From assembly GCF_000427785.1 (NCBI RefSeq), contig NZ_ATYR01000025.1, positions 1-64,000 on the forward strand: a stretch of DNA of 64,000 bases. Reading direction: 5' to 3'. Positions 8,996 to 17,333 of the stretch are shown one piece after another. The stretch is from Massilia alkalitolerans DSM 17462 (GTDB lineage Bacteria; Pseudomonadota; Gammaproteobacteria; Burkholderiales; Burkholderiaceae_D). The translations under genes were made by a program, and so were the position numbers. The notes under the pieces were generated by a model. It worked only from the letters and a program-made list of their open reading frames with translations, searched no databases and had not been told where the DNA came from. Position 1 is the first letter of the stretch; every line of letters begins with the position of its first letter.

Positions 8996-9645
8996 GGACC
9001 ACCGTGACCGCCACTCCGATCCGCGCCCTGTTCGCCCTTGCCGCCTCGAGCCTCCTCCTCGCAGGCTGCGCCAGCAACAAGATCCAGGAAAGCATGACCT
9101 ACGACTTCGGTCCGGCGGTCGTCACCGCGGCAGCGCCGCTGCAAGGGGCGGCGCCGGCCTCCGCACCTGCCAATATCGCCGCGCTGGTGGTGATGGACTT
9201 CACCGGCCCGTCGGCCCTGGAGAACGAGCGCATGTTCTACCGCCTGGCCTACGCCGACGCGCTGCAGGCCCGCACCTATGCCCATGCGCGCTGGGCCAAC
9301 GAGCCGCTGCAGATGCTCACCCAGCGCGTCAAGGCGCGCCTGGCGCAGTCGGGCATGAAGGTGCTGTCGGCCACCGACGCCTCCACCGGGGTGCCGCTGC
9401 TGCGCGTGGAAGTGGACGACTTCGTCCATGCGTTTTCCGGCGTGAGCCAGAGCGAAGGCCAGATCACCCTGCGCGCCTCGCTGTTCAACGACCACCGCCT
9501 GCTCGACCAGCGCACATTCACGCGCACGACGCCGGCCCCGAGCGCCGATGCGCCGGGCGGCGCGCGCGCCCTCGCGGCCAGCACCGACGCCGTAGCAAGC
9601 GACATCCTGGCCTGGCTGGCGACGGTCGATACCCGAAAACGATGA
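8992..9645 (+). CDS. ABC-type transport auxiliary lipoprotein (PqiC-like)
   Basis: A 217-aa lipoprotein with a lipobox (LLLAGC, Cys26). The body fits the ABC_trans_aux family: a central conserved stretch ALENERMFYRLAYADALQARTYAHARWANEPLQML, here about residues 76-105, and a C-terminal TDAVASDILAWLA. PqiC in E. coli sits at the outer membrane and forms a ring that connects the MCE tunnel. The ATG overlaps the MCE gene stop and the gene overlaps the VanZ gene by 4 bp, so it is the fourth cistron of one operon. Confidence 0.86.
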   Translation: MRTTVTATPIRALFALAASSLLLAGCASNKIQESMTYDFGPAVVTAAAPLQGAAPASAPANIAALVVMDFTGPSALENERMFYRLAYADALQARTYAHARWANEPLQMLTQRVKARLAQSGMKVLSATDASTGVPLLRVEVDDFVHAFSGVSQSEGQITLRASLFNDHRLLDQRTFTRTTPAPSADAPGGARALAASTDAVASDILAWLATVDTRKR

Positions 9646-10820
9646 CCAAACCCACCGTCGCCGTCGACCAGCGCGAACGTCCGCGCGAAGGACGCGGCTC
9701 GCCGATCGCACGCGCGGCGCTGCTGGCCTACCTGCTCTTGATCATCTACGCCAGCTGGTACCCGTTCACTGGCTGGCGCAACAGCGGGGTGCCGGTATTC
9801 ACCTTCCTCAATACAGTCATGCCGCGCTACTGGACCGGCTTCGACGTCGGCGTCAATATCGTCGGCTACATGCCGCTCGGGGTGCTGCTGGTGCTGTCGG
9901 TCTACCCGCGCGTGCGCGGCATCTGGGCGGTGCTGCTGGCGGCGCTTGCCGGCATCCTGGTGACGCTCACCATGGAAACGGTGCAGAACTTCCTGCCCAG
10001 CCGCGTGCCGTCCAACCTCGACCTGATCACCAATGCCGGCGGCTGCCTGGCCGGCGCGCTGCTCGGCGCCTGGTGGGCGCCCGGCCTGCTCGACCGCAGC
10101 CGCCTGTTCCAGCTGCGGCGCCGCTGGTTCGCGCCCTACGCCAGCCAGGGCCTGGTGCTGGTGGCCCTGTGGCCGCTGGCGCAGATCTACCCGCAAAGCT
10201 ACCTGTTCGGCCATGGCCAGGTGCTGCCCATCGTTTCAAGCTGGCTGTCGCGCTGGTTCGATACCGACATCGACCTGGTCAACCTGCTGCGTCCGGGCGA
10301 AGCGATGAGCGTGGAGCAGTACTGGCTCTCGGAGACGATCATTACCGCCTGCGGCATGACCGGCGCCGTACTGACGCTCATGTGCCTGGTGCGCCGCAGC
10401 GCGCCGCGCTTCCTGCTGATGGTGGTCTTCCTGGCCACGGCCCTGCTGGTGAAGGCGCTGGCGAGCTCGCTGCTGTTCCGGCCCGATAACGCGTTTGTCT
10501 GGGTGACGCCCGGCGCGGAAGGCGGTTTCATCATCGGCATCATCATGCTCGCCGGCCTGGTGTTCGCGCCGCAGGTGGCGCAGCGCCGGCTGGCGGTGGT
10601 CACGCTGGTGCTGAGCCTTATCGTTGTCAATACGGTGCCGGTGAACCCGTATTTCGTTTCCACCCTGCAGGGCTGGGTGCAGGGGAAGTTCCTGAACTTT
10701 AACGGCGCAGCCCAGTTCCTTTCCTTGACATGGCCCTTCCTGGCGCTGTGGTTCCTGCTGCTGCCCTCGCACCAGCTCAACCGCCCGGAGCCGCGGCCCG
10801 GGGCGGCGGACGGGGACTAA
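9642..10820 (+). CDS. VanZ family membrane protein
   Basis: A 392-aa polytopic membrane protein. The N-terminal half has the VanZ-like pattern (YASWYPFTGW, DVGVNIVGYMPLGVLL, TMETVQNFLPSRVPSNLDLITNAGG), with about eight to ten hydrophobic segments overall. VanZ-like proteins have no settled biochemical role. It overlaps the lipid-transport lipoprotein gene by 4 bp, so it is likely co-transcribed. The C-terminal half carries further membrane helices not found in short VanZ proteins. Confidence 0.82.
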   Translation: MTKPTVAVDQRERPREGRGSPIARAALLAYLLLIIYASWYPFTGWRNSGVPVFTFLNTVMPRYWTGFDVGVNIVGYMPLGVLLVLSVYPRVRGIWAVLLAALAGILVTLTMETVQNFLPSRVPSNLDLITNAGGCLAGALLGAWWAPGLLDRSRLFQLRRRWFAPYASQGLVLVALWPLAQIYPQSYLFGHGQVLPIVSSWLSRWFDTDIDLVNLLRPGEAMSVEQYWLSETIITACGMTGAVLTLMCLVRRSAPRFLLMVVFLATALLVKALASSLLFRPDNAFVWVTPGAEGGFIIGIIMLAGLVFAPQVAQRRLAVVTLVLSLIVVNTVPVNPYFVSTLQGWVQGKFLNFNGAAQFLSLTWPFLALWFLLLPSHQLNRPEPRPGAADGD

Positions 10821-10871
10821 TGAGCATTTGCCGTATCATGGCGGCTGGCGACCATCTATGACGAGAGCGAC

Positions 10872-11204
10872 ATGAGCGACACCAACGACGCACCCTTCTA
10901 CAAGCACCACGTCTTCTTCTGCATGAACGAGCGCGATGGCAAGGATGCCCGCCAGAGCTGCGGCAAGTGCGGCGCCGAGAAGGCGCAGAAGCACGCCAAG
11001 AAGCGCATCAAGGAACTCGGCCTGAACGGCCAGGGCAAGGTGCGCGTCAACCAGTCCGGCTGCCTCGACCGCTGCGAGGAAGGCCCGGTGCTGGTGGTCT
11101 ACCCGGAAGGCACCTGGTACACCTACGTGGACAACGCCGACATCGACGACATCATCGACACCCACCTGGTGGGCGGCAAGGTCGTCGAACGCCTGAAAAT
11201 CTGA
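10872..11204 (+). CDS. (2Fe-2S) ferredoxin-type (thioredoxin-fold) protein
   Basis: A 110-aa protein resembling the stand-alone thioredoxin-like [2Fe-2S] ferredoxins (NuoE-like fold). Candidate cluster ligands lie in CMNERDGKDARQSCGKCG (about 17-34) and NQSGCLDRCEEGP (about 58-70). VVYPEGTWY is the usual continuation. It probably transfers electrons in the cytosol. It is 25 bp from the next gene, so the two may be co-transcribed. Confidence 0.85.
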   Translation: MSDTNDAPFYKHHVFFCMNERDGKDARQSCGKCGAEKAQKHAKKRIKELGLNGQGKVRVNQSGCLDRCEEGPVLVVYPEGTWYTYVDNADIDDIIDTHLVGGKVVERLKI

Positions 11205-11229
11205 TCACTCCTGCAAGCGCTTTAGATTA

Positions 11230-11850
11230 ATGAACAAGTATTCGCACAAGTTTACCCTCGACGGCCACGCCGGCAAGATGCAATGCATCCTCGACCTGCC
11301 GGAAGGCCCGCCGCGCGGCATCGCCCTGGTGGCGCACCCGCACCCGCTGTACGGCGGCACCATGGAGAACAAGGTGGCCCAGACGCTGGCGCGCACCTTC
11401 GTCACCCTCGGCTACGCCACCGCGCGCTTCAACTTCCGCGGCGTGGGCGAGTCGGAAGGCGTGCACGACGACGGCCGCGGCGAGGTGGACGACATGGACG
11501 TCATGTACAAGCACATGACCGAGCAGTACCCGAGCCTGCCGGTGACCCTGTCCGGTTTCTCCTTCGGCACCTTCGTGCAGGCCCAGTTCCAGCAGCGCCT
11601 GATCGCGGAGGGCCGCGCGGCCGAACGCCTGGTGCTGGTCGGCACCGCGGCCGGCAAGTGGCCGATGCCGCCGGTCCCGGCGGACACCATCCTGATCCAC
11701 GGCGAACTTGACGATACGATCACGCTGCAGGAGGTGTTCGACTGGGCGCGCCCGCTCGACATCCCGGTAACCGTGATCCCGGGCGCCGACCACTTTTTCC
11801 ACCGCAAGCTTGGTCACATTAAGAATCTTGTCGTCGAAATGTGGCGATGA
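11230..11850 (+). CDS. alpha/beta hydrolase (serine esterase-like)
   Basis: A 206-aa compact alpha/beta hydrolase. The nucleophile elbow is GFSFG with Ser111; the acid is probably Asp161 or Asp162 (HGELDDTI) and the base His188 (GADHFF). VAHPHPLYGGTMENKVA near residues 34-50 is typical of this dienelactone-hydrolase-like subgroup. The substrate is unknown. It lies between the ferredoxin gene and dacA-type gene on the same strand; the 113-bp gap to the latter probably holds a promoter. Confidence 0.87.
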   Translation: MNKYSHKFTLDGHAGKMQCILDLPEGPPRGIALVAHPHPLYGGTMENKVAQTLARTFVTLGYATARFNFRGVGESEGVHDDGRGEVDDMDVMYKHMTEQYPSLPVTLSGFSFGTFVQAQFQQRLIAEGRAAERLVLVGTAAGKWPMPPVPADTILIHGELDDTITLQEVFDWARPLDIPVTVIPGADHFFHRKLGHIKNLVVEMWR

Positions 11851-11963
11851 CGTGACATTTGACGCTGTCGCTGTGCAATAATTAGTCCCTTCTTTCGAGG
11901 CAATACTCTCGGGTGTTGCCTTGCGCACTTCTGCATTAGCATTTTTTTACAGCGAACACTCCC

Positions 11964-13109
11964 ATGAAAAAACTGTTAGCGGCCGTGGCCGCCAGCCTGC
12001 TGATGGCCTCGGCCAGCGCACAGACCGTGCCTGCGCCGACCGTCGCAGCCAAGTCGTGGCTGCTGCTCGACGCGACGAGTGGCCAGGTCATCGCAGCGCA
12101 AGACCCCGACGCCCGCATCGAGCCGGCTTCCCTCACCAAGGTGATGACCGCCTACGTGACCTTCGCCGCGCTGCGCGACAAGCGCCTGACCCTGGACACG
12201 ATGGTGAACGTCTCGGTCCGCGCCTGGAAAGTAGACCCCAGCAGCTCGAAGATGTTCATCGACCCGAAGGTCCCGGTGTCGGTCAACGACCTGCTGCACG
12301 GCCTGATGATCCAGTCGGGTAACGACGCCGCGGTGGCCCTGGCCGAAGCCGTGGCCGGCGATGAAGGCACCTTCGTCTCCCTCATGAACCGCGAAGCCGA
12401 GCGCCTGGGCATGAAGAACACCCGCTGGGGCAACCCGCACGGCCTGCCGGACGCGAACAACTACTCGACCGCGCGCGACCTGTCGATCATGGCGGCCAGC
12501 GTGATCCGCGACTTCCCCGAGTTCTACAAGATCGACTCGATCAAGCAGTTCACCTACAACAAGATCACCCAGCAGAACCGCAACCGGCTGCTGTGGCTGG
12601 ACCCGACCGTGGACGGCATGAAGACCGGCCACACCGACTCCTCGGGCTACAGCATGATCGCCTCGGCGCGCCGCCCGAACGGCAACGCCGGCCAGCGCCG
12701 CCTGATCTCGGTGGTGCTGGGCACCGCTTCGGATTCGGTGCGCACCCAGGAAAGCCAGAAGCTGCTGAACTGGGGCTTCCAGAATTTCGACACCGTCAAG
12801 CTGTACTCGAAGGGCCAGGCCGTATCGACCGTGCCGGTATGGAAGGGTTCGGAATCGAACGTGAAGCTCGGCTTCACCCGCGACGTGCTGGTGACCGTGC
12901 CGAAAGGCGTGGCGGGCAAGATGAAACCGGTCCTGGAGCGCAAGGACCCGCTGGTCGCCCCGCTGGCGCGCAACTCACAGGTCGGCACCCTCAAGATGAT
13001 GGTCGACGGCAAGCCGCTGATCGCGCTGCCGGTGGTGGCGCTGGACGAGGTGCAGGAAGCCAGCATCTTCGGCCGCGCCTGGGACTCGCTGCGCCTGTGG
13101 ATGCAGTGA
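11964..13109 (+). CDS. D-alanyl-D-alanine carboxypeptidase (PBP5/6 type)
   Basis: A 381-aa low-molecular-weight penicillin-binding protein that trims the terminal D-Ala from peptidoglycan stem peptides. A signal peptide (ending ASA-Q at about 19) is followed by the SxxK motif SLTK (Ser56, Lys59), SGN (118-120) and KTG (220-222). The C-terminal PBP5_C domain ends with an amphipathic segment suitable for membrane anchoring. A clear terminator follows. Confidence 0.95.
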   Translation: MKKLLAAVAASLLMASASAQTVPAPTVAAKSWLLLDATSGQVIAAQDPDARIEPASLTKVMTAYVTFAALRDKRLTLDTMVNVSVRAWKVDPSSSKMFIDPKVPVSVNDLLHGLMIQSGNDAAVALAEAVAGDEGTFVSLMNREAERLGMKNTRWGNPHGLPDANNYSTARDLSIMAASVIRDFPEFYKIDSIKQFTYNKITQQNRNRLLWLDPTVDGMKTGHTDSSGYSMIASARRPNGNAGQRRLISVVLGTASDSVRTQESQKLLNWGFQNFDTVKLYSKGQAVSTVPVWKGSESNVKLGFTRDVLVTVPKGVAGKMKPVLERKDPLVAPLARNSQVGTLKMMVDGKPLIALPVVALDEVQEASIFGRAWDSLRLWMQ

Positions 13110-13129
13110 TCCTCGCCTGAGCCCATCCG

Positions 13130-13166
13130 AAAAGCCCGTCCGTGCGCAAGCCGGGCGGGCTTTTTG
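13130..13166 (+). terminator. Rho-independent terminator after the D,D-carboxypeptidase gene
   Basis: The stem aaagcccg / cgggcttt surrounds an inner GC-rich loop and is followed by a T-run (ttttt). It lies about 20 bp past the stop codon. Confidence 0.8.
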
Positions 13167-13216
13167 TTTCGCCGCACCGCTATAATCGTGCAACCCTGTT
13201 CACACGAAAGCGCACG

Positions 13217-14143
13217 ATGACCGACCCGCTCCCCGCCGACCTGCACTGCCCGCGCATCGCCACCCGTGAGGGCGGGCTCGCGCTGTCCCGCATCGTGGCC
13301 GGCATGTGGCGCATGAACGACTGGGGCATGTCGGTCCAGCAGCGCGTGGCCTTCATCGAGCAGTGCATCGAACTGGGCGTCACTTCCTTCGACCACGCCG
13401 ACATCTACGGCAACTACGGCGTCGAAGGCGTGTTCGGCGAAGCCCTGCGCGCCCAGCCTTCGCTGCGCGAGCGCATCGAGCTGGTGAGCAAGTGCGGCAT
13501 CAAGCTGGTTTCCGAAAAACGCCCGCAGCACGGCATCCAGCACTACGACACCACGGCAAGCCACATCATCGCCTCCGCCGAGGAATCCCTGCGCCTGCTG
13601 GGCACCGATCGCCTCGACCTGCTGCTGATCCACCGCCCCGATCCGCTGATGGACTTCGACGAGGTTGCCGACGCCTTCACCCGCCTGCAGCAGGCCGGCA
13701 AGGTGCGCCACGTGGGCGTGTCGAATTTCACGCGCCACCAGTTCGAATGCCTGAACCGCCGCGTGCCGCTCGCCACCAACCAGGTCGAGTTCTCGCCGAT
13801 GTTCGTCGCACCGATGTTCGACGAGACCTTCGACGGCCTGCAGGACCTGGGCATCGCGCCGATGGTCTGGTCGCCGCTGGGCGGCGGGCGCCTGTTCACC
13901 TCAGGCGACGCACGCGCGGTGGAGGTCCGCTCGGTCATCCAGCAGGTCGCCGAGCGCATGGAACAGCCCTTCGCCAGCGTGTTGTTCGCCTGGATCATGC
14001 AGCTGCCGAGCCGCCCGATCCCGCTCACCGGCACCGGACGCTTCGAGGCGATCCGCGAAGCGGTGGCTGCTACCTCCTTCCAGCTCGAACGCGGCGACTG
14101 GTTCCGCATCCTGCGCGCGGCGCGCGGGCACGAAGTGGCATAA
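13217..14143 (+). CDS. aldo/keto reductase
   Basis: A 308-aa NADPH-dependent aldo/keto reductase of the YdhF type. The catalytic tetrad can be placed in DHADIYGNYG (Asp and Tyr), SKCGIK (Lys) and LLLIHRPDPLMD (His). WSPLGGG and the C-terminal PLTGTGRFEAIREAV are cofactor-binding regions. The start is at ATG 13217 because upstream in-frame codons cover the previous terminator. It is 18 bp from the next small gene. The physiological substrate is unknown. Confidence 0.92.
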   Translation: MTDPLPADLHCPRIATREGGLALSRIVAGMWRMNDWGMSVQQRVAFIEQCIELGVTSFDHADIYGNYGVEGVFGEALRAQPSLRERIELVSKCGIKLVSEKRPQHGIQHYDTTASHIIASAEESLRLLGTDRLDLLLIHRPDPLMDFDEVADAFTRLQQAGKVRHVGVSNFTRHQFECLNRRVPLATNQVEFSPMFVAPMFDETFDGLQDLGIAPMVWSPLGGGRLFTSGDARAVEVRSVIQQVAERMEQPFASVLFAWIMQLPSRPIPLTGTGRFEAIREAVAATSFQLERGDWFRILRAARGHEVA

Positions 14144-14161
14144 GGCCAAAGGCAGGCGACG

Positions 14162-14473
14162 ATGGCCGAGAGCCCGCTGAAGATCGTCGAGGGCAGCGCC
14201 CTCACCGCGCAGCAGAAGAAGGACCTGCTGAACCGGCTGGCGCGCATCGAAGGCCAGCTGCGCGGGGTGCAGAAGCTGATCGCGCTGGCCGCGGAGCCGT
14301 CGGACGTCGACGCCGTGGCCCAGCAGATGGCGGCGGCGCGCAAGGCGCTCGACCGCTCCTTCGTGCAGCTGCTGGCGGGGTCGATCCAGACCCAGGCCGG
14401 CAATGCGGCCGACCTCGACGAAGCGCAGGCACGCGCCGCCCACCTGGCGGCGATGCTGGACAAGTTTGCCTAA
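14162..14473 (+). CDS. CsoR/RcnR/FrmR-like helical protein lacking metal ligands
   Basis: A 103-aa all-helical protein. LLNRLARIEGQLRGVQKLI and the following ARKALDRSFVQLL match the DUF156 fold of CsoR/RcnR/FrmR repressors. In that family a Cys in helix 2 and His/Cys in the next helix bind Cu, Ni or react with formaldehyde. Here there is no cysteine and no histidine in the protein, so the usual sensing chemistry is not possible. It might respond to a different signal or have lost sensing. It is probably co-transcribed with the aldo/keto reductase, 18 bp upstream. Confidence 0.7.
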   Translation: MAESPLKIVEGSALTAQQKKDLLNRLARIEGQLRGVQKLIALAAEPSDVDAVAQQMAAARKALDRSFVQLLAGSIQTQAGNAADLDEAQARAAHLAAMLDKFA

Positions 14474-14484
14474 ACCTGGCTTTA

Positions 14485-14596
14485 CGTAGCGTGGGCGGCT
14501 TTGCCGCCCACGCGTTCAACCGGCTGCAAGATCATCCGGAAGCGGCCTTCACTAGCCAACTATCACCGCGTGGGCGGGAGACCCGCCCACCCTACG
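14485..14596. repeat. paired REP-like palindromes (GTAGGGTGGGCGGG family)
   Basis: Two hairpin units in opposite orientation. The left is cgtgggcggc-tttgccgcccacgcgttcaacc; the right, read in reverse, begins GTAGGGTGGGCGGGTCTCCC. Each is itself a palindrome, separated by about 50 bp of non-repeated sequence. The same family occurs at 31535-31645 and, as a single unit, at 42315-42347. It ends exactly at the pssA stop codon and could also serve as a bidirectional terminator between the convergent genes. Confidence 0.85.
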
Positions 14597-15412
14597 TCAA
14601 TCTTCGTAGACGACTGGCGGGGCGATACGGGTCCACCCCATGCGCCAGGCGATGTTCAGCAGCAGGGTCGCGGACACATACAGCAGGAAGAACAGCACGA
14701 AGAAGCGCGTCTGCAGGACCGCCAGCAGCACGGCGCATACCGCCAGCAGCGCCAGCATCACCTTGCCGCGCGGGTGCTTCGAGCTCGGGAAGCGGATGGT
14801 CGACACCATCAGCGTGCCGACCGCGATCATCAGCGCAATGATGGCGAAGCACTGCGCCATGGTGGTAGCAGGATCGGGCCAGGCCACCACCACCGAGGCC
14901 ACGCAGGCCGCGCCGGCGGTGATCGGCATGCCGACGAAATAGCGCGGGTCGGTGCGGCCGACCATGACGTTGAAGCGCGCCAGGCGCAGCGCCCCGCAGG
15001 TGACGAACACGAAGCAGGCCAGGCCGCCCATGCGCACCAGGGTCGGGTGCGCGGCGCCCATCTGTGCAAAACCGTAGCAATACAGCAGGAGCCCCGGGGC
15101 GCAACCGAAGTTCATCACGTCGGCGATCGAATCGAGCTGCACGCCGAAGCTGGACTGGGTCTTGGTGAGACGGGCGACGAAACCGTCGAGGGCGTCGAAC
15201 ACGCCGGCGAGCACCAGCAGGATCGCCGCCAGGCGATAGTCGGCGGGGGATCCGATGTGCGCATTGTCCACCGAGATCACGATGCTGCCGAAGCCGCAGG
15301 CGATCGACAGCAGGGTCACGAAACTGGGCAGGGCAAACTTGGCGCGCGCGAGGCGCTGCCGGCTGGTGGGCTTGGTCGACAATTGATGACTCGGCAATGA
15401 GATCGATAGCAT
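14597..15412 (-). CDS. pssA: CDP-diacylglycerol--serine O-phosphatidyltransferase
   Basis: A 271-aa integral membrane CDP-alcohol phosphatidyltransferase that makes phosphatidylserine, the precursor of phosphatidylethanolamine. The full family motif is present: DG at 76-77, AR at 80-81, Gly90, Asp94 and Asp98 (DGx2ARx8Gx3Dx3D). It has about eight hydrophobic helices. The subtype is the membrane-bound PssA found in Betaproteobacteria and Gram-positives; phosphatidylcholine or PGP synthases share the motif, but the N-terminal LPSFVTLLSIACGFGSI is PssA-like. It is convergent with the CsoR-like gene, with the palindromic repeat between them. Confidence 0.9.
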   Translation of the reverse strand: MLSISLPSHQLSTKPTSRQRLARAKFALPSFVTLLSIACGFGSIVISVDNAHIGSPADYRLAAILLVLAGVFDALDGFVARLTKTQSSFGVQLDSIADVMNFGCAPGLLLYCYGFAQMGAAHPTLVRMGGLACFVFVTCGALRLARFNVMVGRTDPRYFVGMPITAGAACVASVVVAWPDPATTMAQCFAIIALMIAVGTLMVSTIRFPSSKHPRGKVMLALLAVCAVLLAVLQTRFFVLFFLLYVSATLLLNIAWRMGWTRIAPPVVYED

Positions 15413-15524
15413 ATTCTACAGGGGAGTGAAATATGCTGGCCGTCGCGCAACGCCACGGGCGTCGTGTGCCTCTTTTTTGCTCTAGAATGTGATGTCGTTC
15501 CCCAGTATTGACAGGAGTTGCAAC

Positions 15525-16481
15525 ATGAGCTATGTGCCTCGCTGGCGTTCCCTCATCGCCGGACTGGTGGCCGCTTCGACCCTGGTCGCGTGCGGCGGCG
15601 GAGGCGGCGGCACGGACGCCGTGGCGACCCCGGTCGGCGTGACACCTCCGCCCACCATCGTGCCGGATACCGCGGCGCCCACGGCGACCGGCAGCATCGC
15701 CGTCGATGGCCGCAACTGGATCAACTACCGCCGCACCCAGCTGGGCGTGCCGGTCGTGACCGAAAACGTGTTGATCAACAATGCGGCGCTGGGCCACTCC
15801 GAATACCTGCGCACCAACAACGTGATGAGCCACGACCAGGCCGCGGGCAAGCCGGGTTTCACCGGCGCCACCCTGAAGGACCGCCTCAACGCGGCCGGCT
15901 ACACCATTCCGGCCAGCGGCTACGCCTATGGCGAAGTGATCTCCGGCGTCACCAGGGGCACCGGTTTCGTCATGGCCGAAGAGCTGGTCACCGCGATCTA
16001 CCACCGTTTCGTGATGTTCGAGCCGAAGTTCCGCGAGATCGGCACCGGCGCCGCCACCTCCTCCAGTGGCTACAGCTACTTCACCGCCGACTTCGCGAGC
16101 CGCGGCGGCTTCGGTCCCGGCATCGCCGCCAACGCCGTCGTCACCTGGCCGTTCAACGGCCAGACCGCCGTGGTGCCGAACTTCATGAGCGACACCGAAG
16201 AACCGGATCCGGTCCCGGACCGCAACGAGGTAGGCTACCCGATCAGCGTGCACGCGAACATCGACGCCCCGCTGACGATGCAGACCTTCACGGTGCGCCC
16301 GCGCGGCGGCGCCAACCTGGAGGTACTGGTCGTGAACTCATCAAGCACCGCCTCGCAGCGCACCGCCATCGCGATCATTCCGCTGGCGCGGCTGGCGGCG
16401 GCCACCACCTACGACGTCAGCTTCTCCGGCACGGTGAACGGCAGCCCGGTGAGCCGCGACTGGTCGTTTACTACCCGGTGA
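15525..16481 (+). CDS. CAP (SCP/PR1-like) domain lipoprotein
   Basis: A 318-aa secreted protein with a lipobox (TLVAC followed by a glycine run) and a CAP domain at about residues 65-190. Supporting motifs are NYRRTQLGVP, NAALGHSEYLRTNNVMSHDQ, and GYAYGEVISG. The C-terminal about 90 residues look like an Ig-like beta domain (ATTYDVSFSGTVNGSPVSRDWSFTTR). CAP proteins in bacteria are poorly characterised; roles in lipid binding or envelope maintenance are proposed. The ATG at 15525 is preceded by a good ribosome binding site (aggag, 15513-15517), which decides the start. It overlaps the next frame by GTGA. Confidence 0.88.
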   Translation: MSYVPRWRSLIAGLVAASTLVACGGGGGGTDAVATPVGVTPPPTIVPDTAAPTATGSIAVDGRNWINYRRTQLGVPVVTENVLINNAALGHSEYLRTNNVMSHDQAAGKPGFTGATLKDRLNAAGYTIPASGYAYGEVISGVTRGTGFVMAEELVTAIYHRFVMFEPKFREIGTGAATSSSGYSYFTADFASRGGFGPGIAANAVVTWPFNGQTAVVPNFMSDTEEPDPVPDRNEVGYPISVHANIDAPLTMQTFTVRPRGGANLEVLVVNSSSTASQRTAIAIIPLARLAAATTYDVSFSGTVNGSPVSRDWSFTTR

Positions 16482-16537
16482 GCCTGTCCTCCTCCCCGGC
16501 CGGACCGGGCTCGCCACCGGCGCCCGCACAGGTGTCC

Positions 16538-17092
16538 ATGCCGGCCCTCGACTGCGCCGCCGGCCGCGATCGGATGATGGGCGACGAGGCGATGTACCTG
16601 CGTGTCCTCACCCGCTTCCGTTCCGACTACGCCGACACCGCCCTGCGCCTGCGCGCCGCGCTGGCCGGCGGCGACGCCACGCTGGCGCACCGCATTGCCC
16701 ACACGCTGAAAGGCGCGGCCGCGATGGTCGAGGCGCGCGGCCTGCGTGCGCTGGCGCTGGAGGTCGAACAGGTGCTGCGTGCCGGCGCGCCGGCCGATGC
16801 GCTGCTGCTCGACCGGCTCGACGCGGAGCTGGCGCGGGTAATCGCGGAAGTGGCGCTGCTGCTTGCGCCGGCCGCAGGCATCCCGGCATCAGGCGAGGCG
16901 GCGCTGGCGGAAGCCGATCTGGCATACCTGCGCAGCCTGCTCGATCACGGCGACAGCGGCGCCCAGGATCTCATGGCGGAGAAGCGCGCCGGACTGCGCG
17001 CACGCCTGGGCGCGGCGCGCATGGCGCAACTGGAGTCGGCGGTGGCGGCCTTCGATTACGAACGGGCGCTCTCGGTGCTCGACGCCCTGTGA
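16538..17092 (+). CDS. orphan Hpt (histidine phosphotransfer) protein
   Basis: About 184 aa. The Hpt motif AHTLKG places the phospho-accepting His at about residue 55, within GDATLAHRIAHTLKGAAAM. The C-terminal about 60 residues repeat a small domain seen at the end of hybrid histidine kinases (YLRSLLDHGD, RLGAARMAQLESAVAAFDYERAL). There is no kinase or receiver domain nearby. It may be a free-standing phosphorelay intermediate or the surviving tail of a larger hybrid kinase. The start is uncertain: GTG 16478 overlaps the CAP gene stop (GTGA) and would give about 204 aa, translationally coupled to it. Confidence 0.75.
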   Translation: MPALDCAAGRDRMMGDEAMYLRVLTRFRSDYADTALRLRAALAGGDATLAHRIAHTLKGAAAMVEARGLRALALEVEQVLRAGAPADALLLDRLDAELARVIAEVALLLAPAAGIPASGEAALAEADLAYLRSLLDHGDSGAQDLMAEKRAGLRARLGAARMAQLESAVAAFDYERALSVLDAL

Positions 17093-17111
17093 GGGCGCCG
17101 GCCGCAAGCGC

Positions 17112-17333
17112 CTAGCGTGTGAATTCCGCTTCCTCGTCGAAGGAAGCGGCGCAGCTCTTGCCGCAGAAACGGCGCACGCTGTCGAGCGGTTTCTCGCAAT
17201 ACCAGCATGAGCCTTTCGCAGGCAGGCTCGCCCGCGCGGGCATCCCCGGGCTACCTACGGCGACGGCGACCGCGGCCAGGACTGGCTCGGTGGCCAGCCC
17301 ACTGTCCGGAAAGCTTTCCTGTGTCGTTTCCAA
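17112..17333 (-). CDS. small zinc-finger-like protein, unknown function
   Basis: Up to 73 aa from a TTG start; an internal ATG at 17243 would give 43 aa. The conserved-looking part is CWYC then, 13 residues on, CGKSC, a two-pair cysteine arrangement like a small zinc ribbon, followed by an acidic tail (FDEEAEF). It resembles short zinc-binding proteins found in Burkholderiales, but no function is assigned. It follows the DUF1439 gene on the same strand after a gap of 296 bp. Confidence 0.5.
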   Translation of the reverse strand: METTQESFPDSGLATEPVLAAVAVAVGSPGMPARASLPAKGSCWYCEKPLDSVRRFCGKSCAASFDEEAEFTR

